A DNA stretch of 64,000 bases from Bacteroidetes bacterium UBA7674 (GTDB lineage: Bacteria > Bacteroidota > Bacteroidia > Chitinophagales > Chitinophagaceae). The position numbers were made by a program, and so were the translations under genes. Positions 51,770 through 60,383 of the stretch are shown in pieces (positions within the stretch are counted from its first letter, which is position 1; the number at the start of each line of letters is the position of its first letter). The notes beneath the pieces are model-generated. The model was not told the origin of the DNA, made no database searches, and saw only the letters and a list, made by a program, of their open reading frames with translations. The stretch is taken from the NCBI GenBank assembly GCA_002483105.1, contig DLHG01000007.1, positions 124,001 through 188,000 on the forward strand, written 5' to 3'.

Positions 51770-51827
51770 GGAATAGCTTATTGACGTGGCTTTTACGTAA
51801 TTTTATGCCCAATTAATTTGACTTTTC

Positions 51828-52952
51828 ATGGAATTATCGGGGCTGTATGAACGCGCACTGAAATTTGAGTTTCTGAGTATTGAAGAAGGGATGTTCCTGT
51901 TTGAAAATGCTCCGCTTACGGAATTGATGTATGTGGCTAATGAACTGCGCAAAAAGCAGGTACCTCATGGCAAAGTAACCTGGATCATTGACCGTAACAT
52001 GAACACGACCAATGTGTGTACGGCCAACTGTAAGTTCTGCAATTTCTACCGTATACCCGGACATGCCGAGAGCTATGTAACAGAGCTACCTGTTTATAAA
52101 GAAAAAATAGAAGAAACTTTCCGCTATGGCGGCGAGCAACTGCTGCTGCAAGGCGGTCATAATCCTGAGTTGGGATTAGACTACTACACAGGACTGTTCA
52201 GGGAACTGAAGCAGATGTTCCCTAACCTGAAGCTACACACGCTCGGTCCGCCGGAAGTAGCACATATCTGCAAGATATCAGGAGTGACGCACCGTGAAGC
52301 TCTGATTGCACTGAAAGAAGCGGGGATGGACAGTATGCCCGGCCCTGGTGCAGAGATACTGAATGATAGAGTACGCAGGCTGATATCGAAAGGGAAATGT
52401 GGCGCGCAGGAATGGCTGGACATAATGCACGAAGCACATAAACTCGACCTGACCACTTCTGCAACAATGATGTTCGGCCATGTGGAAACACTGGAAGAAC
52501 GTTTTGAGCACCTGGTGAAGCTGCGTGAAGTGCAGGCTAAGAAACCGGAGCATGCCAAAGGCTTCCTTGCATTCATCCCATGGACATTCCAGGATGTAGA
52601 TACACTATTATTACGCATCCGCGGAACAAAAAATCTCACCACTGCTGAAGAATATATCCGCATGATAGCTATGAGCCGCATTATGCTGCCGAATGTTAAG
52701 AACATACAGGCTTCCTGGCTGACAGTGGGTAAACAAGTTGCGCAAATGTGCCTGCAGGCAGGCGCTAATGATTTCGGGTCTATCATGATAGAAGAGAACG
52801 TAGTGAGCGCAGCAGGTGCGCCTCACCGCTTTACCGCTAATGGCATACAAGAAGCTATACGTGAAGCCGGTTTTGAACCACAGCTTCGTAATCAGCAATA
52901 TGAATTCCGGAAAATGCCGGAAATGATGGAAGAGCAGGTGATCAATTATTAA
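51828..52952 (+). CDS. mqnC: Cyclic dehypoxanthinyl futalosine synthase
   Basis: 374 residues. The radical SAM cluster motif CTANCKFC gives Cys64, Cys68 and Cys71, in the family block NVCTANCKFCNFYR. The GGEQLLLQGGHNPELGLDYY block and the GPGAEILNDRVR block are typical of MqnC. It cyclises dehypoxanthine futalosine in the futalosine route of menaquinone synthesis. The other mqn genes are not in this window. A hairpin terminator follows at 52993-53018. Confidence 0.95.
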   Translation: MELSGLYERALKFEFLSIEEGMFLFENAPLTELMYVANELRKKQVPHGKVTWIIDRNMNTTNVCTANCKFCNFYRIPGHAESYVTELPVYKEKIEETFRYGGEQLLLQGGHNPELGLDYYTGLFRELKQMFPNLKLHTLGPPEVAHICKISGVTHREALIALKEAGMDSMPGPGAEILNDRVRRLISKGKCGAQEWLDIMHEAHKLDLTTSATMMFGHVETLEERFEHLVKLREVQAKKPEHAKGFLAFIPWTFQDVDTLLLRIRGTKNLTTAEEYIRMIAMSRIMLPNVKNIQASWLTVGKQVAQMCLQAGANDFGSIMIEENVVSAAGAPHRFTANGIQEAIREAGFEPQLRNQQYEFRKMPEMMEEQVINY

Positions 52953-52992
52953 CCCCCTCCGTCCCAACCGAAGGTCGGGAGAACTATATTTG

Positions 52993-53018
52993 AAATGTCC
53001 TCTTTATAGAGGACATTT
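52993..53018 (+). terminator. Terminator after mqnC
   Basis: AAATGTCCTCT pairs with AGAGGACATTT around a 4-nt loop, followed by TTTTATTTT on the plus strand. Confidence 0.85.
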
Positions 53019-53032
53019 TTTTATTTTACACC

Positions 53033-53794
53033 ATGCTGATATTATTAGCGCTTTGTTTCTTTGCTTTTCTTGCGGGCTTTGTAGATGCCATGGTGGGTGG
53101 GGGTGGGCTTATACAGTTGCCTGCGATGTTCATACTACAGCCGCACCTTAGCCTTATGCAAACACTTGCTACGAACAAGACCGCCAACTTCATGGGGACG
53201 TTGGTGGCTGCCGTACAATACATAAAACGAGTGAAGATAAACTGGCGACAACTGGGACCGGCACTCTTTAGCGCAGCTATCGGCGCACTTGGTGGCGCGC
53301 TACTGGTGAGCTACGTGCATAAAGAGCAGTTCATGCCATTTATCGTTTGCATATTAGCATTGGTACTTTTATACACCATCTTTAAAAGAGAGCTAGGGCT
53401 GCACAGGCAGGAAAAACATTTGAACAGATCGCAGCAATATATCTACGCATTGTTAACAGGCCTTATCATAGGAATATATGATGGTGTAATAGGACCGGGA
53501 ACGGGTAGTTTCCTGATATTCGTGTTCATCGTGATATTCGGTTATGATTTTCTGCACGCTTCAGCAAATGCCAAAGTGATCAATTGTGTGACCAATATTG
53601 CTTCACTGGTATTTTTCATTTCGCAAGGCGCGGTAGTATGGGCTACAGCTATCCCTATGGCCGCTGCTAATATGCTGGGAAGCTATGCGGGTTCGCACGT
53701 TGCGCTGAAGAAAGGCAGTAAGTTCATCAGGATATTCTTTATTGTGGTAGTAAGCGCGTTGATAATAAAACTATCAGCGGACTATCTATTTTAA
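53033..53794 (+). CDS. TSUP family membrane permease (TauE/SafE)
   Basis: 253 residues with about eight membrane helices. The first, MLILLALCFFAFLAGFVDAMVGGGGLIQLPAM, has the TSUP signature GFVDAMVGGGGG. The second half repeats the pattern (LIIGIYDGVIGPGTGSF), and the last helix ends VSALIIKLSADYLF. TSUP proteins move sulfonates, sulfite or small organic acids; the substrate cannot be read from sequence. The last 9 bp overlap the 3' end of the converging aminotransferase gene. Confidence 0.9.
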   Translation: MLILLALCFFAFLAGFVDAMVGGGGLIQLPAMFILQPHLSLMQTLATNKTANFMGTLVAAVQYIKRVKINWRQLGPALFSAAIGALGGALLVSYVHKEQFMPFIVCILALVLLYTIFKRELGLHRQEKHLNRSQQYIYALLTGLIIGIYDGVIGPGTGSFLIFVFIVIFGYDFLHASANAKVINCVTNIASLVFFISQGAVVWATAIPMAAANMLGSYAGSHVALKKGSKFIRIFFIVVVSALIIKLSADYLF

Positions 53795-54952
53795 GCTTGC
53801 CGCGACAGCTTCCAATTTCGACAAACGTTCAATAGCACTTTGCAGGGTCTCTTCTTTCTTGGCAAAGCAAAAGCGGAGAAGCTTGTTGTCTTGTTTGTTG
53901 CTGTAGAACGCACTCATGGGTATGGTGGCTACGCCGTGTTCTTTTGTCAGCCATTGCGCAAACTCCATATCGGGCATGTCACTGATATGCTCATAGCTTG
54001 CAAGCTGGAAGTAGCTACCGGAAGTAGGCTTGTGAATGGTGAAAGGTGTTTGCTTTATCAGGTCGAGGAAATTGTCCCGCTTTTCTTGTAACATTATATT
54101 TACAGGCGGCACATCTTCCAGCTTCAGGTATTGTGCCAATGCATATTGTGCAGGGGTATTTACCGAGAAAGCCAGGAACTGGTGTATATGCCTGAAGGCG
54201 TCAGTGAGTTGAGGAGGCGCTATGCAATATCCGATCTTCCAGCCGGTATTGTGAAACACCTTACCGAAAGAGTATAACGCGAAACTGCGTTCGCGAAGCT
54301 CGGCGTGTTCCAGAACGGAGTAGTGCTTTTGTCCATCGTACACTAGTTGCTCGTACACTTCGTCTGAGAGGATAAATATCTCTGTATCTCTAACTATGTC
54401 CGCAAGTTTATCCCAATCTTCTTTGGCCCAGATAGCACCGGTGGGATTATGCGGTGTATTAACGATGATAGCTTTTGTTTTTGCGGTAACGGCATCCTTC
54501 ACCTTGTTCCAGTCGACTGAAAAATCGGGGGTTGATAATGATACGGGAACGGCCTTAGCTCCGTTCATTTCAATATTAGGGATGTAGCTATCGTATGCCG
54601 GCTCCAGGATGATGACCTCATCGCCCGGTTGCAGTATTGCTGTGAACGCTGCATAGATGGCATAAGTAGCGCCCGGTGTTACAGTGATCTCTGTATCGTG
54701 GTTGATATCGAGGTTATATCTTCTTTTAAAATTTTCCGCGATGGTTTCCCGTAACAGTGGCAGACCCATCATGGGTGCATACTGGTTGAAGCCAACCGTA
54801 GTAGCTATGTGTAATAGTGTGCCCAGCCTGTCGTCTATAGGAAAATCAGGAAAGCCCTGCGAAAGGTTGATAGCATTGTGCTGAGCAGCCAATGTGCTCA
54901 TCACCGTAAATATCGTAGTGCCTGTGGCGGAGTGCTTATGGGGCAGGTTCAT
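53786..54952 (-). CDS. Methionine aminotransferase-type PLP enzyme
   Basis: 388 residues close to YbdL-type methionine aminotransferase: ATGTTIFTVMSTLAAQHNAINLSQGFPDF, HNPTGAIWAKEDW, and the PLP lysine in ALYSFGKVFHNTGWKIGYC near residue 230. The AINLSQGFPDFP start is diagnostic. It transfers the amino group from Met or aromatic amino acids to 2-oxo acids. It follows the guanylyltransferase gene by 3 bp, so they share a transcript. Confidence 0.9.
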   Translation of the reverse strand: MNLPHKHSATGTTIFTVMSTLAAQHNAINLSQGFPDFPIDDRLGTLLHIATTVGFNQYAPMMGLPLLRETIAENFKRRYNLDINHDTEITVTPGATYAIYAAFTAILQPGDEVIILEPAYDSYIPNIEMNGAKAVPVSLSTPDFSVDWNKVKDAVTAKTKAIIVNTPHNPTGAIWAKEDWDKLADIVRDTEIFILSDEVYEQLVYDGQKHYSVLEHAELRERSFALYSFGKVFHNTGWKIGYCIAPPQLTDAFRHIHQFLAFSVNTPAQYALAQYLKLEDVPPVNIMLQEKRDNFLDLIKQTPFTIHKPTSGSYFQLASYEHISDMPDMEFAQWLTKEHGVATIPMSAFYSNKQDNKLLRFCFAKKEETLQSAIERLSKLEAVAASLK

Positions 54953-54955
54953 TAC

Positions 54956-56041
54956 TTAAAGAAATTTTTCGCCTTTATTACGTTTCACTTCCGCCACATA
55001 TTCTTTTATCTGTTGTTCCCTGTTGCGCTCACACACCAGTAATACATCGGGTGTATCTATTACTATAAAGTTCTCAAGGCCCTGGATCACCAACAGTTTA
55101 TTGTTAGGTGCCTTTATCATACACTCTGAAGCATCTATTACCATTACATTGTCGCCGTATACGGCATTGCCGAGGTAATCTTTTTCTGAATTCTCATAAG
55201 CAGATTCCCAAGTGCCCAGGTCGCACCAACCGAAGTAAGAAGGAATGGTATAGACGTTCTTTGCTTTCTCCATGATACCGTAGTCTATGGAGATATTGGT
55301 ACACTGAGAATATAGCTCGCTGATAACTGCGGCTTCCTGAGGTGTATTGTACACATCTTTGGCCTGCGAAAATACTTCGTTCATTTCAGGAAGATATTTT
55401 TCCAGCGCTTCCATTATCGTTTTCACATTCCAGATAAATATGCCTGAGTTCCAAAGGAAGTCACCGCTCTTCAGGAAAGTACGTGCCAGTTCCAACGAAG
55501 GCTTTTCTGTAAATGTCCTTACACGATATACCTTTTCGATGTCATCGCCCATGTCGTGCTGGATATAACCGTAGCCTGTATCAGGACGTGTAGGCTTGAT
55601 ACCCATGGTGAGTAGCGCCTCATGATGCGCCACATAGTCCAGTGCATCGAAGGTGGTACGCTCGAAAGCGCGTTCATCCATAATCAGGTGATCGGCGGGC
55701 GACATGATGATATTTGCATTGGGATTCAGCGCCATCATTTTGTGGGCGAAATATGCAGCACAGGGTGCGGTATTTTTCCTCGACGGCTCGCTGATGATGT
55801 TGTCATCGCTTAACTCCGGTATCTGCTCTTTAAGAGTGGATATATAATTCTGGTTGGTAATGAAGTAAATATTCTCTTTGGGGCAAATGTGCTTAAAGCG
55901 ATTATACGTCCATTGTATGAGTGAGCGGCCTGTGCCCAGCAAGTCTAAAAACTGCTTGGGTAATGCAGTGCGGCTTACCGGCCAAAACCTGCTTCCTATA
56001 CCGCCGGCCATAATAGCCACATAATTATTCTGGATACTCAT
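54956..56041 (-). CDS. manC: Mannose-1-phosphate guanylyltransferase
   Basis: 361 residues. The nucleotide-binding start YVAIMAGGIGSRFWPVSR and the PKQFLDLLG motif are typical of ManC-type NDP-sugar pyrophosphorylases; NIIMSPADHLI and the FTEKPSLE block also fit. The enzyme makes GDP-mannose from mannose-1-phosphate and GTP, for surface polysaccharides. The bifunctional phosphomannose isomerase extension is absent, so it is the short form. It precedes the aminotransferase by 3 bp. Confidence 0.92.
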   Translation of the reverse strand: MSIQNNYVAIMAGGIGSRFWPVSRTALPKQFLDLLGTGRSLIQWTYNRFKHICPKENIYFITNQNYISTLKEQIPELSDDNIISEPSRKNTAPCAAYFAHKMMALNPNANIIMSPADHLIMDERAFERTTFDALDYVAHHEALLTMGIKPTRPDTGYGYIQHDMGDDIEKVYRVRTFTEKPSLELARTFLKSGDFLWNSGIFIWNVKTIMEALEKYLPEMNEVFSQAKDVYNTPQEAAVISELYSQCTNISIDYGIMEKAKNVYTIPSYFGWCDLGTWESAYENSEKDYLGNAVYGDNVMVIDASECMIKAPNNKLLVIQGLENFIVIDTPDVLLVCERNREQQIKEYVAEVKRNKGEKFL

Positions 56042-56102
56042 TTTATATTTATCAAGTAGGCTTTAAAAGTAACCATTATTCAGAATATTACGCAAAACAA
56101 AA

Positions 56103-56122
56103 CAGCCCCTTACCAGGGGCTG
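56103..56122 (-). terminator. Terminator after the Nfu gene
   Basis: CAGCCCCT pairs with AGGGGCTG around TACC; the minus strand continues with TTTTGTTTTG. It lies 28 bp past the stop at 56151. Confidence 0.8.
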
Positions 56123-56150
56123 CATGTTAATTATAGTTAGTTGGTTAATA

Positions 56151-56741
56151 TTACTCTGCTTCTGCCACTACTTCCTGCACTTCAGGTATCATGCGCTTCA
56201 TCATGCCTTCTATACCCGCCTTCAGCGTGATCATAGAGGAAGGGCAACCGCTGCAAGAGCCTTGCATCATCAGTGTTACAGTACCATTATCGTAGCCTTT
56301 GAAGCTGATAGCACCACCATCCATTTCTACGGCCGGTTTCACATAGTTTTCAAGTAGCTCCTTTATGCGTTTTACCACATCGGTATCATCTTCACTCACT
56401 ATATTACTATCCGATTTCGGCTTTACATCAGCTTCATTTATTACTGCTTTACCTTCTTCGAGGTATTGCTTCAGGAACTCACGGATAGATGGTATCACCT
56501 CATCCCACAGTGTATCGGGGGTTTTGGTTAACGTGACAAAGTTGCTGGCTATAAATACTGCCTTGATGAAAGGGAATGCAAATAATTCCTTTGCCAGCGG
56601 CGATGGTGCAGCACTGGATTCATCAGGGAAATCAATACTCTTACCGGGATACAGAAGCTTGTTAGCCACAAACTTCATGGTTTCCGGGTTCGGAGTCATC
56701 TCTGTATATATACTCACTATAGTATTTCCTGTCTTTAGCAT
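56151..56741 (-). CDS. Nfu/NifU-like iron-sulfur cluster carrier
   Basis: 196 residues from the ATG at 56741, which puts YTEMTPNPETMKFVANK at the usual N-terminal position. The N-terminal Nfu_N domain is followed by a linker and the NifU-like C-terminal domain with SCSGCPSSMITLKAGIE, whose CxxC binds the bridging 4Fe-4S cluster. It delivers clusters to apo-proteins. It is transcribed alone on the minus strand. Confidence 0.92.
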   Translation of the reverse strand: MLKTGNTIVSIYTEMTPNPETMKFVANKLLYPGKSIDFPDESSAAPSPLAKELFAFPFIKAVFIASNFVTLTKTPDTLWDEVIPSIREFLKQYLEEGKAVINEADVKPKSDSNIVSEDDTDVVKRIKELLENYVKPAVEMDGGAISFKGYDNGTVTLMMQGSCSGCPSSMITLKAGIEGMMKRMIPEVQEVVAEAE

Positions 56742-56881
56742 AAGACGATAATTTTCACAAAAATACTCAATTCTAAAGGGTTTGCCAATCAATATGGCTA
56801 ATACAAGTATTTAAAATTCCTTATTGCCTCACATCCTGCCCCGCGGCTTCATTTTTGTATCTGATATATAAACCTGACACT

Positions 56882-57112
56882 ATGAGAACGCTGAGAATGA
56901 CAATACTGTTCCTGACACTTGGCTCTGCGGTGCTATTCATGAATGCAAGCGCTCAGACAGATAAGACAAAGAAAAAAGATACAACATCGAAGCAAAACAA
57001 GACAAGGATAGTGGGACAGGATAGTATGAGCAAAAAGAACTCTGACAGGGATCAAAACCGCAAGAGGCCCCATAAAAAGAGCACAAACGACGAGAAAACG
57101 GAAAAGAAATAA
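56882..57112 (+). CDS. Small secreted basic protein
   Basis: 76 residues from the ATG at 56882. A signal peptide (MRTLRMTILFLTLGSAVLF) ends at ASAQ; the mature part is about 48 residues, almost all Lys, Asp, Arg, Thr and Ser, probably disordered (KKNSDRDQNRKRPHKKS). First of four small secreted proteins in a row. Function unknown. Confidence 0.65.
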   Translation: MRTLRMTILFLTLGSAVLFMNASAQTDKTKKKDTTSKQNKTRIVGQDSMSKKNSDRDQNRKRPHKKSTNDEKTEKK

Positions 57113-57129
57113 CAAGAAAAACAACAGAT

Positions 57130-57555
57130 ATGAAAACGATATACTTATTACTACTTACTATCGGGACGATAGGGGTAGTGAACACAGCCAAGGCACAGGC
57201 AGTAATAAACACCAACAGCAATACAACGCCAGCCAACCCAACAGACCGCTATTCTACCATGAATGGCACCTACTTTTTCCAGGCTAATCCCAACCAGAAT
57301 ATGGGTACAAGCCCTAATAATGCTACGTTCAAAAACGAGCCCGGCTTTTACAATAAGGATAACCACTCTAATAGCAACATATTCCCGACTTCCAATGGGC
57401 AGCACTATGTACCGGGCAGCCTGGGCTATAATTACAACCTGAACAATTCTAACAACATTAATACTCCCGGAAGTGATATTTCCAACACCCGCGAAAGGAC
57501 ACCGGCATATATTAATAACAACGAGCCGGTAAGACCTGCGCCTGTGCCCAGATAG
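57130..57555 (+). CDS. Small secreted Asn-rich protein
   Basis: 141 residues. Signal peptide MKTIYLLLLTIGTIGVVNTAKAQ. The mature part is rich in Asn, Thr, Pro and Gly (NTNSNTTPANPTDRYSTMNG, NYNLNNSNNINTPG) and ends NNEPVRPAPVPR. It looks like an unfolded or surface-coating protein. It lies 17 bp after the previous small gene. Confidence 0.7.
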   Translation: MKTIYLLLLTIGTIGVVNTAKAQAVINTNSNTTPANPTDRYSTMNGTYFFQANPNQNMGTSPNNATFKNEPGFYNKDNHSNSNIFPTSNGQHYVPGSLGYNYNLNNSNNINTPGSDISNTRERTPAYINNNEPVRPAPVPR

Positions 57556-57639
57556 TTACCATCATGATAACAAGAGCTGGTACAAATTTTATACCCTATA
57601 TATGGGAATATGATACCCATACTTGATAAAATTAATGTT

Positions 57640-58020
57640 ATGAAAAAGATATTTTTTGCAATAGCAGCCTTCATTGCACTCAGTAATACTGCCAATGCAC
57701 AGGATAGTGAGTATGCCAAGGACTATAAAGTCTGCCGTACAGAGACGGGCTACCAGGTATGCCCCGACCAAAGTACGACCAACCTGAATGACCCTGCGCC
57801 TAAGTATGTAAGGCGTAACAATCCTGCGCCATGGCAGCAAAACAGCTTTGTGGCGCCCGTAAAAACAGGGAAAACGGTGGAAAGTGAGCCACTTCCAACC
57901 AAAAGGGGTTTAGAAAACAGTTATCCGCAAAAGGAGTTGCTGGAAGACCAGAACAACAGGCGCAACCTGAATACAGGTGGAGTGAAGTATTTAAGCCCTT
58001 CAACAGGTGAGGTACGTTAA
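57640..58020 (+). CDS. Small secreted protein with RNLNxG/LSPxxGxxR C-terminus
   Basis: 126 residues from the ATG at 57640; a longer frame from 57610 lacks a good signal. Signal peptide MKKIFFAIAAFIALSNTANA. The mature part has two Cys (VCRTETGYQVCPDQS), a Pro/Asn stretch and the end RNLNTGGVKYLSPSTGEVR. The next gene ends RNLNFGNNAILSPIQGSIR, so the two share a C-terminal motif. Function unknown. Confidence 0.72.
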   Translation: MKKIFFAIAAFIALSNTANAQDSEYAKDYKVCRTETGYQVCPDQSTTNLNDPAPKYVRRNNPAPWQQNSFVAPVKTGKTVESEPLPTKRGLENSYPQKELLEDQNNRRNLNTGGVKYLSPSTGEVR

Positions 58021-58126
58021 CGATTTATAATAAATAATATATTATAGCTCTATTTTAAGTTTCGGCGAGAATATTGTATTTTTATAGCTATTCAACAATC
58101 GAAACAAAACACTTAATAATATAATT

Positions 58127-58471
58127 ATGAAAGGTATTTGTCTTACAATAGCTGCTGTGTTCATGATATCAGTAGCAGTTTCTGCTAAAGGTGAAGCTTC
58201 CAACCAACCAGGTGCACCAACCGGATACCCGGATTCAAAGCGCATTACACCTATCAAGGTAACCTATGACGACATTGAAGCTCAGAACAAAGCTGAAGAA
58301 GATCCTCTTTATATTAAGGAGCGCAAAGTAGATACATGGTATATGGCACAGGTGAATGATCGTAAGATCTACATTGACTATTACACCAAGATGGGTGATG
58401 ATGGTATGCAACGTAACCTGAACTTTGGTAACAACGCTATACTTTCTCCAATACAAGGTTCTATCAGATAG
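58127..58471 (+). CDS. Small secreted protein with RNLNxG/LSPxxGxxR C-terminus (second copy)
   Basis: 114 residues. Signal peptide MKGICLTIAAVFMISVAVSA. The mature part is acidic in the middle (YDDIEAQNKAEEDPLYIKER), then strands DTWYMAQVNDRKIYIDYYTK, and ends RNLNFGNNAILSPIQGSIR. It shares this motif with the preceding gene. It has its own promoter region (106-bp gap) and a strong terminator. Confidence 0.75.
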   Translation: MKGICLTIAAVFMISVAVSAKGEASNQPGAPTGYPDSKRITPIKVTYDDIEAQNKAEEDPLYIKERKVDTWYMAQVNDRKIYIDYYTKMGDDGMQRNLNFGNNAILSPIQGSIR

Positions 58472-58493
58472 TAGCAACTAGCTAAAACATATT

Positions 58494-58523
58494 AAAGCCC
58501 TTCCGGTAAACGGGGAGGGCTTT
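58494..58523 (+). terminator. Terminator after the small secreted protein cluster
   Basis: AAAGCCCT pairs with AGGGCTTT, extended by G-U pairs, followed by seven T. Confidence 0.85.
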
Positions 58524-58572
58524 TTTTATTATATATTTATCACGAAATAGTACCTACTTCAAAACTACGAAG

Positions 58573-58667
58573 GCTAGTCCCTCTCGAAGAGGGGACTAGC
58601 GGCGGGCTTTTCGCGAGCAGGTTTCCGCTAAAGGCGGAAATAGTATGTTGCGGGTCAGGCCCGCAAC
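58573..58667. repeat. Group of three intergenic hairpins
   Basis: In 95 bp: GCTAGTCC ... GGACTAGC (58573-58600), TTTCCGC ... GCGGAAA (58622-58640) and GTTGCGGG ... CCCGCAAC (58647-58667). None is followed by a T-run. The dense set resembles a REP/BIME-type element more than a terminator. Confidence 0.6.
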
Positions 58668-58707
58668 GACAGCTTTTTTAGAGAGATCATGCAGGGGAAG
58701 AAATATT

Positions 58708-58743
58708 AAAGGGCTGTCCCGGTTAACCCGTGACAGCCCTTTT
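58708..58743 (-). terminator. Terminator after the EnvC-like gene
   Basis: AAAGGGCTGTC pairs with GACAGCCCTTT. It lies 25 bp past the stop at 58768, and the minus strand continues with a weak T/A-rich run. Confidence 0.75.
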
Positions 58744-58767
58744 TCAGTATAGTTCTTTCTCTATTTT

Positions 58768-60177
58768 CTATCGTGCAATCCAGCCTTCGGGGTCCATTTT
58801 GCTGGCGCCTTTCCATATCTGGAAGTTGATGACGGTATCTCCTTCGTCGTCTTTACCTACCACACCTACGGCTTGCTTGGTCTTTACATTGTCGCCCTTC
58901 TTCACCTTGGTGCTGGAGAGGCCTGAGTACACTGTAAAGTAGTTACCGTGGGTGACCAATATATTCCAGCCGGCACCGGGTATATAGAATACGTTGGCTA
59001 CTGTGCCTTCAAACACTGCCCTTGCGGTAGCGCCATCGGAGGTGCGTATGCTCACGCCGTTGTTCTCTACATTCACTTTGCGCTCTATAGCGTGAGGGTG
59101 TACGCCAAATCTATCAGAGATAAAACCTTTTTCTACCGGCCATGGCAGTCTGCCCCTGTTCGCTTCAAAATTGCTGGCAAGCGCTGCTGCTTCCGGTGTA
59201 AGCGAAAGGTTGGCGACCGGCTTGTTTGCCACAGGCCTTGGTGCGCGCTCGGTAGGTGTAGCTGTTGTGGTGGTGGCAGGTTTGGTAGTGGTTGCTGTAG
59301 TAGAGGGGGTGCTTGCAGCGGCATTGGACGTACTTGCAGGCGGATTATCTCCTACCCTCATAGTAGGCTGTGACGCTGCTGCGGCAGCCAGTTGTTTCTT
59401 TCTTTCTTCTTCCGCTTTTTTCCTCGCCTCTTCTTCTGCTTTCTTTCTTGCTATTTCTATTTCACGACGGATCATTTCGTTGATCGTCGCGTTGAGCTGC
59501 TTAGTAGCCTTCCTGTTCCTTTCTATCTGGGCCGAAAGGTTTTTCTCCTTGCCTTTGAGTTCGTTAACTATAGAATTGGTTTGATTCGTTTCCGACTGTA
59601 TTACTTTCTTTTGCTCTTCCTGTTCCCTGAAGAGTACGTCTTTTTGCGCCTTTTCGGAGCTAAGGAGTGTTATCTTATTTTCTATCTGTCCGCGTGCAAC
59701 GTGTATCTGTGCTACCTGGTCGGTGCGGTAGTCGCGGTATTTTTTCAGGTATTTGGCCCTGCGCACAGCATCGTTAAAGTCCTTTGCCGAAAAAAGGAAG
59801 GCGAGCATATTGTAAGAGCTCCTGTTGGAATAGGCATAACGAACAGACTGGGCATACCTTATTTTCAATACCTCGAGGTTCTTCTTCAGTGTGGCTATTT
59901 CCTGTGCAGATAGCTGGATGTTGTTATTGATGACATTCAACTCGCTGCCTATGTTATTCACGAGACGTTGGCGCTCATTTAGTTTGGCCTGTAGGGCTCT
60001 CAGTTGGCTAAGGGTAGCATTTTTGTTCTCCCTGGTGGCTGCCAGTTCATTCTCCGTCTGCTTGATAGATTCCAGTATCTCGGCTCTGCGTTTCTCAAGT
60101 TCAGCACGGCTTGCTTGTTGCTGAGCTACAGCGCTCACGCAAAAGAATACACCAATAAGTATGGCAAGTAAGCGCAT
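58768..60177 (-). CDS. EnvC-like protein with degenerate LytM (M23) domain
   Basis: 469 residues from the ATG at 60177 (a TTG eight codons upstream is in frame). A signal peptide (MRLLAILIGVFFCVSAVA) precedes a long coiled coil (about 25-260) with many KKAEEEARKKAEEE repeats, then a Ser/Thr/Pro/Ala linker and a LytM domain (about 345-469). The zinc ligands are not kept: the HxxxD site reads NNGVSIR and the HxH site reads VYSGLS. This fits EnvC, whose inactive LytM domain activates cell-separating amidases. It should act in the periplasm during division. Confidence 0.9.
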   Translation of the reverse strand: MRLLAILIGVFFCVSAVAQQQASRAELEKRRAEILESIKQTENELAATRENKNATLSQLRALQAKLNERQRLVNNIGSELNVINNNIQLSAQEIATLKKNLEVLKIRYAQSVRYAYSNRSSYNMLAFLFSAKDFNDAVRRAKYLKKYRDYRTDQVAQIHVARGQIENKITLLSSEKAQKDVLFREQEEQKKVIQSETNQTNSIVNELKGKEKNLSAQIERNRKATKQLNATINEMIRREIEIARKKAEEEARKKAEEERKKQLAAAAASQPTMRVGDNPPASTSNAAASTPSTTATTTKPATTTTATPTERAPRPVANKPVANLSLTPEAAALASNFEANRGRLPWPVEKGFISDRFGVHPHAIERKVNVENNGVSIRTSDGATARAVFEGTVANVFYIPGAGWNILVTHGNYFTVYSGLSSTKVKKGDNVKTKQAVGVVGKDDEGDTVINFQIWKGASKMDPEGWIAR

Positions 60178-60251
60178 CTGATCAATTTCCGTTGGAAACA
60201 AAAATAGTTAAATAATTATCCTCAGGCCTAAATAAAAGGTGAAAGTTGATG

Positions 60252-60282
60252 TTTTAAACTGTTTTCAAAAAACAGTTTAAAA
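60252..60282. other. Perfect 31-bp AT-rich palindrome
   Basis: TTTTAAACTGTTTT, loop CAA, AAAACAGTTTAAAA. Both 14-bp arms are perfect. It lies between divergent genes (EnvC-like, minus; YicC, plus), 75 bp and 101 bp from their starts, so an operator for both is possible. Confidence 0.6.
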
Positions 60283-60383
60283 GTATTGATATATAGACTA
60301 TTTTGAGGTTTTTTTCCATAATAACGCTTCTCCGATTTTTTTATTGGGATGCTTTGTTGATTTTTGCTCCAAAGAAATTTTAT

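Noticed and set aside
52184..52786. 200-codon minus-strand frame opposite mqnC
   Set aside because: Antisense shadow; Ser/Cys-rich translation without domains.
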